This document shows positions 51,860-59,569 of a stretch of DNA of 64,000 nt, piece after piece. Position numbers and translations under genes: made by a program. Under the pieces are notes generated by a model that worked only from the letters and a program-made list of their open reading frames with translations, was not told where the DNA came from and made no database searches. The stretch's first letter is position 1. The number at the start of each line of letters is the position of its first letter. The stretch comes from Faecalibacterium sp. I3-3-89 (GTDB lineage Bacteria > Bacillota > Clostridia > Oscillospirales > Ruminococcaceae): assembly GCF_023347275.1 (NCBI RefSeq), contig NZ_CP094468.1, forward strand, positions 2,170,001-2,234,000, written 5' to 3'.

Positions 51860-52554
51860 TTGAATACCTCCCGGAAATACGCATCCACGCTCATGCCCTC
51901 AGTCTCACGGAGTTCCTCCACCGACCGATGGGCGAAGACTTTTCCGTTTTTCAGGAACACCGCCTCGTCCAGCACCGGCTCCACATCCTCGATGAGGTGG
52001 GTGGAGAGGATGACCGAGGCATCCCGGCTGTAGTTGGTGAGGATGGTGTTCAGGATGTAATCCCGTGCCGCCGGGTCCACGCCGCCGATGGGTTCATCCA
52101 GCAGATAGAGCCGGGCGTTCCGGCTCATGGCGAGGATGAGCTGGACCTTCTCCTTGTTTCCCTTCGAGAGGCTCTTGAGGATGGCTTTGGGCGAAAGCTC
52201 CAGCTTTTCCAGCATCTCACTGGCCTTTGCGGTGTCGAAGTCGGCGTAAAAATCCCGGAACATCTCCACCAGCTGCTCCACCCGCATCCAGTCGGGCAGC
52301 CACTGGGCGTCCGGCAGATAGGAGACGATGGCCTTGGTATCCGGGCCGGGAGCCATGCCCGCCACTTTGATGCTTCCCGCCGTGGGCTGCAAAAGGCCGT
52401 TCGCCAGCTTGATGAGGGTGGTCTTGCCGCTGCCGTTGGGGCCGAGCAGGCCCACGATGCGGCCAAAGCCGATGTGCAGGTCGATGCTGTCGAGGGCGTT
52501 CGTCCCTTTCTGGTAGGATTTCGTCAGTCCCTCACAGGTCAGAAGTTCACTCAT
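51853..52554 (-). CDS. ABC transporter ATP-binding protein (YtrB-like)
   Basis: A 233-aa ATPase with Walker A (GPNGSGKTTLIKLAN), signature (LSKGNKEKVQLILAMS, with Lys-Gly-Asn in place of the usual SGGQ), Walker B (LYLLDEPIGGVDP) and ILSTHLIEDV. ATG 52554 is preferred over an upstream GTG lying against the ribosome site. It overlaps the GntR gene by 8 bases. It forms an exporter-type complex with the membrane protein at 51026. Confidence 0.9.
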   Translation of the reverse strand: MSELLTCEGLTKSYQKGTNALDSIDLHIGFGRIVGLLGPNGSGKTTLIKLANGLLQPTAGSIKVAGMAPGPDTKAIVSYLPDAQWLPDWMRVEQLVEMFRDFYADFDTAKASEMLEKLELSPKAILKSLSKGNKEKVQLILAMSRNARLYLLDEPIGGVDPAARDYILNTILTNYSRDASVILSTHLIEDVEPVLDEAVFLKNGKVFAHRSVEELRETEGMSVDAYFREVFKC

Positions 52555-52927
52555 TCCGTTCACTCTCCTTTGTTTCCCAGCCCGTTACCAGCGCGGCGGC
52601 CTGTGCCGGGCCGTAGCCGATGCCGCGCATTTTTTCCAGATATTCAGCGGTCACAGCCCGGGCCATCTCGTCCCGCAGCTTTTCCAATAAAGCGGTGTCC
52701 TCGGTGACGAAGCGGCCCGTTGTCCGCTCGGTGCGGACGAGGCCCTCCGTTTCCAGCTGGGCCAGCGCCCGCTGCATGGTGTTGGGGTTGACCCCCGCTG
52801 CCGCCGCCAGATCACGCACCGAGTCCAGATGCCCGCCGGGCGGATAGACCCCCGCCAGTATCTTTGCCTTGAGACGTTCCACGATCTGCGCATAAATGGG
52901 GCGGCTCGTGTCGAATCGTTCTCCCAT
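52547..52927 (-). CDS. GntR-family regulator (YtrA subfamily)
   Basis: A 126-aa regulator with the winged helix (PIYAQIVERLKAKILAGVYP, LPSVRDLA-like DSVRDLAAAAGVNPNTMQRA) and a short C-terminal helical tail as in the YtrA subfamily. It heads the operon and should repress it. A palindrome at 52950-52967 just downstream of its -10 box is the likely operator. Confidence 0.92.
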   Translation of the reverse strand: MGERFDTSRPIYAQIVERLKAKILAGVYPPGGHLDSVRDLAAAAGVNPNTMQRALAQLETEGLVRTERTTGRFVTEDTALLEKLRDEMARAVTAEYLEKMRGIGYGPAQAAALVTGWETKESERNE

Positions 52928-52949
52928 CCTCTCATCTCCTTGTGTTGTT

Positions 52950-52996
52950 GTGTTAAGCGCTTAATACAATAATACTCGTTTTTGTTTTTTTGTCAA
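52950..52996 (-). promoter_or_regulatory. Promoter and operator of the GntR-ABC operon
   Basis: Read leftward, consensus TTGACA (52991-52996), a 16-base spacer and TATTAT (52969-52974). They are followed at once by an 18-base near-perfect palindrome (GTATTAAGC/GCTTAACAC, one mismatch, 52950-52967) that covers the start of transcription. This is the layout for autorepression by the GntR protein. Confidence 0.7.
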
Positions 52997-53004
52997 GAGG
53001 GGAA

Positions 53005-53033
53005 TTTCCAATCCCTGCAAAATATGCTATACT
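53005..53033 (+). promoter_or_regulatory. Promoter of the glycosyltransferase gene
   Basis: TTTCCA (53005-53010), a 17-base spacer and TATACT (53028-53033), 45 bases before the start. Confidence 0.5.
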
Positions 53034-53077
53034 ATCTCTTGTATGCTAAAGGAACATGCGCAGGAGCACAGAAAACT

Positions 53078-54076
53078 ATGAAAGCGACCATCATCATCCC
53101 CAACATCAACGGCAAAGGCTGGCTCAAAGACTCCATCGAGTCGGTCTACGCCCAGACCGAACAGGATTTCGAACTCATCGTGGTGGACAACGGCTCCACC
53201 GACGAGAGCCTCGAGCAGGCCCGCAGCTATTGCAGCCGGCCCAACTTCACCCTCATCGAGAACGGCTGCAACACCGGCTTCTCCCATGCCGTGAATCAGG
53301 GCATCGCCCGGGCGAAGAGCGAGTTCGTGGTGCTGTTCAACAACGATGCCTTTGCCGAGCCTCAGTGGCTGGCCGAGCTGCTCCGCGCCGCCGAGAGCGA
53401 CGAGAAGATCTTTGCCGTCCAGAGCCTTATGATCCGCCACTTCGACCGGGAGCTGGCCGACGACGCCGGCGACTACGTCACATGGATGGGCTTTGCCTGC
53501 AAGACCGGCGACGGACGCCGGGCCAGCCGGTACACCAGACAGAAGCGCATCTTCTCGGCCTGCGGCGGCGCGGCCCTCTACCGCAAGAGCATCCTCGACG
53601 AGATCGGCGTCTTTGATGAGAATTTCTTCGCCTACTTCGAGGACGTAGACCTCAGCTGGCGGGCCAACAACGCGGGCTACAAAAACATCCTCTGCCCCAC
53701 AGCCAAGTGCTACCACATCTGCGGGGCCAGCACCGGCGCGGTGCGGTACAACGCCTTCAAGAGCCAGCAGAGCGGCCGGAACAGCATCCTCCTCCCCCTC
53801 AAAAACGAGCCTCTTCTGATGCTCCTCCTCAACTTCATCCCGCTGGCGCTGGGCTATCTGCTCAAGTGCTACAAGTTCCACAAGCAGGGCTTCGGCGAAG
53901 CATGGGACAAGGGGATGCACGAGGCCTTCGACCTGCTCCGAAGCGGCCGCCTCGGCAAGCGCCCCTTCCGCCTGTGTGACCTGCCCAACTACATCCTCAT
54001 GGAACTGTGGATGATCTGGAACATGGTACCCTATCTGTGGTACCGGCTGGTGGTCGTGAGATTTGATCTGAAATAA
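53078..54076 (+). CDS. Family 2 glycosyltransferase
   Basis: A 332-aa GT2 enzyme of the rhamnosyltransferase-like type. Visible are IIIPNINGKGWLKDSIESV, the nucleotide site VVDNGSTDESLE, the metal motif VVLFNNDAFAEP, ACGGAALYRKSILDEIGVFD and FAYFEDVDLSWRANNAGY (ED acid motif). The C-terminal 90 residues include an amphipathic/hydrophobic stretch (LLMLLLNFIPLALGYLLKC), so it probably sits at the membrane and adds a sugar to a surface polysaccharide. AGGAG lies upstream of ATG 53078. Stand-alone. Confidence 0.9.
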   Translation: MKATIIIPNINGKGWLKDSIESVYAQTEQDFELIVVDNGSTDESLEQARSYCSRPNFTLIENGCNTGFSHAVNQGIARAKSEFVVLFNNDAFAEPQWLAELLRAAESDEKIFAVQSLMIRHFDRELADDAGDYVTWMGFACKTGDGRRASRYTRQKRIFSACGGAALYRKSILDEIGVFDENFFAYFEDVDLSWRANNAGYKNILCPTAKCYHICGASTGAVRYNAFKSQQSGRNSILLPLKNEPLLMLLLNFIPLALGYLLKCYKFHKQGFGEAWDKGMHEAFDLLRSGRLGKRPFRLCDLPNYILMELWMIWNMVPYLWYRLVVVRFDLK

Positions 54077-54079
54077 CAA

Positions 54080-54121
54080 TAAGCCCGCCCCACTGTGAAA
54101 GCCACAGCAGGGGCGGGCTTA
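54080..54121. terminator. Bidirectional terminator between glycosyltransferase and acetyltransferase
   Basis: TAAGCCCGCCCC pairs with GGGGCGGGCTTA, with an inner CTGTG/CACAG stem. It lies 3 bases after the glycosyltransferase stop and beyond the stop of the convergent gene. Confidence 0.8.
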
Positions 54122-54141
54122 CTCATACAAACTGGAATTTT

Positions 54142-54759
54142 TCAATTCTTTTCAATTCCGTCTGGCATATGATCTTTCTCAGTTATCTTGCGAATAACCC
54201 GGCATGGATTTCCCGCTGCCAGACTATAGGGTGGAATATCTCTTGTTACAACGCTTCCTGCACCAATCACACACCCTTCTCCTATGGTGACACCACCGCA
54301 AACAACCACATTAGATGCCAGCCAGCAATTATCTTTTATAGTGATTGGCTTCGCATATTCAAGATTATAAAAACTTCCATCTTCTCTCTTTCGGACATTG
54401 CGTTCTTCAGGTAACAATGGATGCATAGGAGTTGCCAATGTAACATTGGGACCAATCATCACATTATCGCCTATATGTATTTCGCATACATCCAAACATG
54501 TAAAATTAAAATTAGCAGAGCTGAATTTTCCGAAGTAAGTATTACATCCATAATCAAAATAAACAGGCGCCTGCAAATACGGAAGCTCCTCTGTTGTTGG
54601 CAGTAATTTTTGCAATATCTGTGCTTGCTCTTCTGGCTGATCTTCATCTGTCGAATTGTATTTTCTTGCCAATTTACGTGCGTTCAGGCGTAATTGCTCC
54701 AATTCTTTATCCGTTGGATCGTATAACTTCCCACTTAGCATTTTTTCTCTTTCAGTCAT
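54142..54759 (-). CDS. Maltose/galactoside-type O-acetyltransferase, AT-rich
   Basis: A 205-aa left-handed beta-helix acetyltransferase. It begins with the Mac domain (TEREKMLSGKLYDPTDKEL). The hexapeptide region holds YFGKFSSANFNFTCLDV, MIGPNVTLATPMHPL (catalytic His), DNCWLASNVVVCGGVTIGEG and VIGAGSVVTRDIPP. It transfers acetyl from acetyl-CoA to a sugar. ATG 54759 has GGAGG 9 bases upstream; an earlier TTG is too close. The gene and its flanks are far richer in A+T than every neighbour, which suggests recent horizontal acquisition. Confidence 0.92.
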   Translation of the reverse strand: MTEREKMLSGKLYDPTDKELEQLRLNARKLARKYNSTDEDQPEEQAQILQKLLPTTEELPYLQAPVYFDYGCNTYFGKFSSANFNFTCLDVCEIHIGDNVMIGPNVTLATPMHPLLPEERNVRKREDGSFYNLEYAKPITIKDNCWLASNVVVCGGVTIGEGCVIGAGSVVTRDIPPYSLAAGNPCRVIRKITEKDHMPDGIEKN

Positions 54760-54840
54760 TTCCAATAGCCTCCAAATTCCGATTTGTTGAACTAAGCCGA
54801 GTATACCACACGTTCCGACAAAAGAATACTTCTGTACACA

Positions 54841-54883
54841 AAAATCCCATGTCCGATACCGTATGGTACAGACATGGGATTTT
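54841..54883 (-). terminator. Terminator of the membrane-anchored protein gene
   Basis: AAAATCCCATGTC pairs with GACATGGGATTTT and is followed by a T-rich stretch leftward, 11 bases past the stop. Confidence 0.75.
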
Positions 54884-54894
54884 CTTCTGCGTCT

Positions 54895-55767
54895 TTACGC
54901 CGCCGGGCTGGCTGCGCTCTCGGCCTGTGGCTCGGCTTCCGCAGCGGCCTCCGCAGAGGCCGCTGCGGAGCTTGCCGGGGCCTCGCCGCCGGTAGCGAGG
55001 ATGGCATCCTCCACATCGCTGTCCGCCATCGGTGCGGGCTGGCTGGCGGCAGATGCCGCCGTCTGCTCCGGCTTCGTCTCGCTCTCGGTCAGGCCGGTGA
55101 GATACCAGCTGCCGCTCTGACGGCTGAAGAGGTAGTCCATGTACTTGGTCGGCGTGTCCGAATTTGTGACGAGGATGCTGTCGTCCGCGTTCTGGGTGGG
55201 GATGTAGCCCACGGTGACGTGGAGAAGGCCGCCCTTTTTGAACAGCTTGGTAACGGTGGCGCGGTAGCTGCCCACGCCGCCGGTGATGGGGATCTTGTAG
55301 CACTGGGTGGCGTCGTCGAACTCGATGGTCATATCCTCCATCTCGAACGTCTTATGGGTCATGCGGAAGCTGGGGCCTACGAGCTTTGCAAGGTAGGCGT
55401 CCACGTCCACCGACGGGATGAGCAGCTGTTCGGTATCGGGGTCGGTGTTGTAGCCCTCGAAACCGCCCTGCGTCTCCTGAATGCTGTACACGCAGCCCCA
55501 GACTGCGGCTTCGCGGAGGGTCAGGTCGTCGATGTTCTCGATGCCGTCGAAGGGCACCGGGTCGAACAGCACAAGGCCCTCCAGCTTATCTTCGTATTCC
55601 TGCCGCTGGGCGGTGTCGTCGAACAGCTTTGCCACAGCGCTCACACCTGCGTGCAGCACCGTCAGCGTACCGATGAGCACCAGCACGGCGATGAGCAGCC
55701 CGAGGGCCTGACGGCCGCGGCGGCGGTGGAGCCGGGCGTGTTCTTCCGGGGTCATTTCCATCTTCAT
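54895..55767 (-). CDS. Single-span membrane-anchored protein of unknown function
   Basis: A 290-aa protein. A basic cytoplasmic start (PEEHARLHRRRGRQ) is followed by one transmembrane helix (ALGLLIAVLVLIGTLTVLHA), so most of it faces outward. The external domain (about 60-235) has an alpha/beta look resembling conjugation/VirB8-like or NTF2-like domains (AAVWGCVYSIQE, YLTGLTESE), but I cannot place it firmly. The last 55 residues are an Ala/Ser/Glu-rich low-complexity tail. ATG 55767 has AGGAG upstream. Monocistronic. Confidence 0.7.
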   Translation of the reverse strand: MKMEMTPEEHARLHRRRGRQALGLLIAVLVLIGTLTVLHAGVSAVAKLFDDTAQRQEYEDKLEGLVLFDPVPFDGIENIDDLTLREAAVWGCVYSIQETQGGFEGYNTDPDTEQLLIPSVDVDAYLAKLVGPSFRMTHKTFEMEDMTIEFDDATQCYKIPITGGVGSYRATVTKLFKKGGLLHVTVGYIPTQNADDSILVTNSDTPTKYMDYLFSRQSGSWYLTGLTESETKPEQTAASAASQPAPMADSDVEDAILATGGEAPASSAAASAEAAAEAEPQAESAASPAA

Positions 55768-55871
55768 ATGATTATCGTCTCCTGCGTTATTGCACTTTTC
55801 AGATAGAAACAGTATACCACATTCCTGAGCAGGGTGCAAAACCCCGCCGGTGTTATTTTGGTGAAACTGCC

Positions 55872-56039
55872 TCAGAAGCTGTTTTTATAGCCAGAGTGTG
55901 CCAGATGGGCGAAGCTTTTCGCCGGCAGACAAGGCGATTTTCCGCAGCAATCCTTGGCGGATTGCAAGGGAAAACAACGCAGTATGCCAGCGAAAAGACC
56001 GCCCAGATGGTGCGCAATGGTTATGAAAACAGCTTCTCA
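55872..56039. mobile_element. MITE-like foldback element, 168 bp
   Basis: The two halves are inverted copies: the left end TCAGAAGCTGTTTTTATAGC matches the reverse complement of the right end TGAGAAGCTGTTTTCATAAC. Similarity continues inward (GTGTGCCAGATGGGCG / GCGCACCATCTGGGCG, CTTTTCGCCGGCA / CTTTTCGCTGGCA) to a GCAATCC...GGATTGC centre. It has no coding capacity. Its right end supplies the stop codon (56037-56039) of the ArsC-family gene. I see no second copy in the window. Confidence 0.75.
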
Positions 56040-56378
56040 ATCCCAGCTTTTCCAGACGTCGGGCTGGTAGCCCACGGTGGCCTGACGGCCGTTGCGGACG
56101 ATGGGGGTGCGGAACAGCTGCTGGTTCTCAAAGAGCTTGTCTTCCTTCTGCCAATCCACCAGCGCGTCCAGCAGCGCCAGCGTCTGCTTGTCCTTGGCGT
56201 TGGGATTCACCAGCGCCTGCCAGCCGCCCAGCGCCCGGGACACATTCTCGAACTCGCCCCGGCTCATCTCTTTTTCTTTCAGGTCGATCATCTGGAATTT
56301 GATGCCGCGCTCCTTGAAATAGCGTTGCGCCTTTTTGGTATCGAAGCACTTGGTGGTGCCGAAGATCTGGATGTTCAT
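56037..56378 (-). CDS. ArsC/Spx-family thioredoxin-fold protein
   Basis: A 113-aa protein of the arsenate reductase (ArsC)/Spx family: IFGTTKCFDTKKAQRYFKER, FQMIDLKEKEMSRGE, LLDALVDWQKED, RTPIVRNGRQATVGY. The single N-terminal Cys11 is kept but the CxxC of Spx is absent (CFDT), and the Arg near RTPIVRNG is kept. This fits a YffB/ArsC-like oxidoreductase more than a true Spx regulator. AGGAGG precedes the ATG. Its 3' end merges with the foldback element. Confidence 0.88.
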   Translation of the reverse strand: MNIQIFGTTKCFDTKKAQRYFKERGIKFQMIDLKEKEMSRGEFENVSRALGGWQALVNPNAKDKQTLALLDALVDWQKEDKLFENQQLFRTPIVRNGRQATVGYQPDVWKSWD

Positions 56379-56515
56379 GGTCTTACCCTCCTGTTGATTC
56401 TGTTCTATTGTAGCATATCTGCGCCCGAAAGCCTATACCTGCGCGCATATTTTGCCCCCACCCGGCCCAAACTGCTTTCAACACGCTCTGCGTGAATGCA
56501 TGGGAGGTGCTTTTT

Positions 56516-56701
56516 ATGAAAGCTTTCGTAGACCCTGAACTCTGCATCGGCTGCACCCAGTGCGCCGGGCTTTGCCCCGGCGTGTACCAGATGGAGGGCA
56601 CGCTGGCCGTCGCCATCCCCGGCGACATCCCGCCCGACGAAGTCCCGCTGGCCGTAGACGCCGCCAACGCCTGCCCCGTGGGGGCGATAAGGGTGGAGTG
56701 A
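56516..56701 (+). CDS. Small [4Fe-4S] ferredoxin
   Basis: A 61-aa single-cluster ferredoxin. Three ligands are in LCIGCTQCAGLCPGVY and the fourth is in NACPVGAIRVE. It is an electron carrier for anaerobic metabolism. ATG 56516 has GGGAGG 8 bases upstream. Stand-alone, followed by a palindromic repeat. Confidence 0.92.
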   Translation: MKAFVDPELCIGCTQCAGLCPGVYQMEGTLAVAIPGDIPPDEVPLAVDAANACPVGAIRVE

Positions 56702-56703
56702 CC

Positions 56704-56902
56704 TAAAGGCTCTCCCTTTGGGAGAGCTGGCATCGCGCAGCGATGACTGAGAGGGCAAAGCTGCTACGACAGAAGCACTGCGCAGCGATAAGCAGATTCT
56801 TTGTCAGAGCGAAACTATCACTCTGTCCATTCTTCTCCGTCAGCGTCCTTGCCCTCTCCGTCACCTTCGGTGACACCTCTCCCAAAGGGAGAGGCTTTTT
56901 TT
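56704..56902. repeat. Palindromic intergenic repeat, copy 3 (composite)
   Basis: The left part (AAGGCTCTCCCTTTGGGAGA, then GCATCGCGCAGCGATGACTG and AGAGGGCAAA) and the right part (TTGCCCTCTCCGTCACC to CTCTCCCAAAGGGAGAGGCT) are inverted relative to each other and flank about 85 bp of unrelated sequence. The modules match copies at 32138 and 42642. The gap 56702-56979 before polA holds only this and the polA promoter region. Confidence 0.75.
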
Positions 56903-56979
56903 GCGTAATCCCTCCCCCATCCGCCTTATTTTGTGCTATACTATAAGATGTGAAATTATGGAATGGAGGACCACAAGCT

Positions 56980-59565
56980 ATGCGTTTACTGGTCATCGAC
57001 GGCAACAGCATCGCCAACCGTGCCTTTTACGGCATCAAGCTGCTGACCACCAAGGACGGCCGCTACACCAACGCCATTTTCGGCTTTCTGAATATCCTGC
57101 TCTCCCTGCTCAAGGAATGTGACCCCGACGAGGTGGCCGTGGCCTTCGACCTCAAGGCCCCCACCTTCCGCCACAAAATGTACGACGGCTACAAGGCCAC
57201 CCGCCACAAGATGCCCGACGAGCTGGCTGCACAGATGCCAGTGCTGAAAGAGCTTCTGGCTGCGCTGGGCTACCGCGAGGTGACGGCGGAGGGCTGGGAG
57301 GCCGACGACATCCTCGGCACCCTGTCCGCCGCCTGCGCCGCCCGCAGCGACGACTGCTTCCTCGCCACCGGAGACCGGGACAGCCTGCAGCTGGTCAGCG
57401 ACACCACCACCGTCCTGCTGGCCACCACCGCCATGGGCCGCAGCAAGACCGTCACCATGGACGTGGAGGCCGTGAAGGAGAAATACGGCGTCTCCCCCCG
57501 CCAGCTCATCGACATCAAGAGCCTGATGGGCGACGCCTCCGACAACATCCCGGGCGTCAAGGGCATCGGTGAGAAGAGCGCCGTCACCCTCATCCAGAAA
57601 TACGGCAGCCTCGCAGGGGTCTACTCCCACCTCGACGACACCGCCGACAAGACCATCAAGCCCAAGCAGCGGGAGCATCTGGCCGAGGACCGGGCGATGG
57701 CTGAGCTGAGCTACACGCTGGGCACCATCCGCACCGACGCCCCCATCGACACCGCCGAAGGTGCGTATGTCGTGGGTGAGGGCAACAAGGCCGAGGCCGT
57801 CCGGCTGATGCAGGAGCTGGAGCTGCACTCCCTCATCACCCGCTTCGGCCTCAGCGACGTCGCGCCTGCTGCAGACCCGGCCAAGGCCAGCGCCGGGCCG
57901 CTGCCGGAGGCCGGGATCGCCGCTCTGCCCGCAGAGCCAAAGGGCCATTACCTCGTGGCGGCCCGGCCTGCCGTCATGGGAAAGCAGGGCACCCGCATCG
58001 TGGAGTTGCAGCCTGCCGCATGGTATGCCGTGCAGGACAGGACCGTCTTCCCGCTGGAGGCCGACGACCTCCTCCGCCTGCTGGACAACGCGGACGTCAC
58101 CCTCGACGTCTTCGACAGCGCCCCTCTCTACGCCCGTGCGATGGCGGCGGGCGGCTGGGGCAGCAGCATCGTCTGGGACGGCAAGCTGGCGGCGTATCTG
58201 CTGGACGCCTCGGCCTCGAAGTACAACCTCTCCGAGCTGATCATCCGCTACCGCGCCGACGCTGCCTTCACCTGTGAGGCATGGCCGGACGCCGGTGCTC
58301 TGGCCGACCTCTTCGCCAAGATGAAGGCGGAGATCACCGCGCTGGGCGAGGACGCGCTCTACAACGACATCGAGTTCCCGCTGGCACAGGTGCTGGCCGA
58401 CATGACCCGCATCGGCATCCTCGTGGACCGGGAGGGCATCGAGAAGTTCGGCGTGAAAATGCGGGCCGAGCTGGAAGACGTCCTCACCCGCATCCATATG
58501 GAGACAGGCAGCGCCAGCTTCAACCCCAACAGCCCCAAGCAGCTGGGCGAGATGCTCTTCGACACCATGGGCCTGCCCCACGGCAAGAAGACCCAGCGCG
58601 GCTGGTCCACCGACGCCGAGACTCTGGAGTCCCTGCGGGACTACCCGCTGGTGGAGGACATTTTGCAGTACCGCGCCTACCAGAAGCTCAACTCCACCTA
58701 TGTCGAGGGTCTTCTGAAAGTCATCGCGGAGGATGGGCGCATCCACACCCGCTTCAACCAGACCGAAGCCCGCACCGGACGCCTCTCCTCCGACAACCCC
58801 AACCTGCAGAACATCCCCATCCGCACCGAGCTGGGCAGCCAGCTCCGCGCCTACTTTGTGGCGCGGCCCGGCTGCGTGCTGGTGGACGCCGATTACAGCC
58901 AGATCGAGCTGCGCATCCTCGCCCACGTCACCGGCGACGAGCATATGCAGCAGGCCTTCCTGACCGGCGAGGACATCCACCGCAGCACCGCCGCGAAGAT
59001 CTACAACCTGCCCCTCGAGCAGGTCACGCCCCGTCTCCGCTCCTCTGCCAAAGCCATCAACTTCGGCATCATGTACGGCAAGGGCGCGTACAGCCTCTCG
59101 AAGGACATCGGCGTCAGCGTCAAGGAGGCCGACGCCTTCCTGAAAAACTATCTGGCCACTTTCCCGAAGGTGAGCGGCTATATGGACAAGACCATCTCCG
59201 ACGCCCGGGCCTGCGGCTATGTGTCCACCCTCTTCGGACGCCGCCGCTCCCTGCCCGAGCTGACCAGCAACAACCACAACATCCGGGCCAGCGGTGAGCG
59301 GATGGCCCGCAACACCCCCATTCAGGGCACTGCCGCCGACGTCATCAAGCTGGCGATGGTGCGGGTCTGGCGGCGTCTGCGGGACGAGAAGATGGAGAGC
59401 CGCCTCATCCTGACCGTCCACGACGAACTCATCGTGGAGGCCCCGGAGGCGGAGGCCGCAAAGGCCGCTTCTATCTTACAAGAAGAGATGGAAGGCTGTG
59501 TCAATTACGCTGTGCCCCTGAGCACCGAGGTGCATCAGGGCAAAAACTGGCTGGAGGCCCACTAA
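56980..59565 (+). CDS. polA: DNA polymerase I
   Basis: An 861-aa Pol I for Okazaki-fragment processing and repair. The 5' nuclease domain (about 1-290) has RLLVIDGNSIANRAFYGI, EADDILGTLSA and MGDASDNIPGVKGIGEKSA. The central region (about 310-460) corresponds to the 3'-5' exonuclease but lacks the DEDD acidic residues, so proofreading is probably absent. The polymerase domain has motif A (VDADYSQIELRILAH), motif B (RSSAKAINFGIMYG) and motif C (LTVHDELIVEAPE). ATG 56980 has GGAGG 10 bases upstream. tsaD follows after 4 bases. Confidence 0.96.
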   Translation: MRLLVIDGNSIANRAFYGIKLLTTKDGRYTNAIFGFLNILLSLLKECDPDEVAVAFDLKAPTFRHKMYDGYKATRHKMPDELAAQMPVLKELLAALGYREVTAEGWEADDILGTLSAACAARSDDCFLATGDRDSLQLVSDTTTVLLATTAMGRSKTVTMDVEAVKEKYGVSPRQLIDIKSLMGDASDNIPGVKGIGEKSAVTLIQKYGSLAGVYSHLDDTADKTIKPKQREHLAEDRAMAELSYTLGTIRTDAPIDTAEGAYVVGEGNKAEAVRLMQELELHSLITRFGLSDVAPAADPAKASAGPLPEAGIAALPAEPKGHYLVAARPAVMGKQGTRIVELQPAAWYAVQDRTVFPLEADDLLRLLDNADVTLDVFDSAPLYARAMAAGGWGSSIVWDGKLAAYLLDASASKYNLSELIIRYRADAAFTCEAWPDAGALADLFAKMKAEITALGEDALYNDIEFPLAQVLADMTRIGILVDREGIEKFGVKMRAELEDVLTRIHMETGSASFNPNSPKQLGEMLFDTMGLPHGKKTQRGWSTDAETLESLRDYPLVEDILQYRAYQKLNSTYVEGLLKVIAEDGRIHTRFNQTEARTGRLSSDNPNLQNIPIRTELGSQLRAYFVARPGCVLVDADYSQIELRILAHVTGDEHMQQAFLTGEDIHRSTAAKIYNLPLEQVTPRLRSSAKAINFGIMYGKGAYSLSKDIGVSVKEADAFLKNYLATFPKVSGYMDKTISDARACGYVSTLFGRRRSLPELTSNNHNIRASGERMARNTPIQGTAADVIKLAMVRVWRRLRDEKMESRLILTVHDELIVEAPEAEAAKAASILQEEMEGCVNYAVPLSTEVHQGKNWLEAH

Positions 59566-59569
59566 GACC

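Noticed and set aside
53707..53979. Second small gene inside the glycosyltransferase
   Set aside because: Out-of-frame shadow, Gln/Pro/Arg-rich, with no ribosome site.
56986..59421. An 811-codon leftward open frame
   Set aside because: Antisense to polA; composition and lack of motifs mark it as a shadow.
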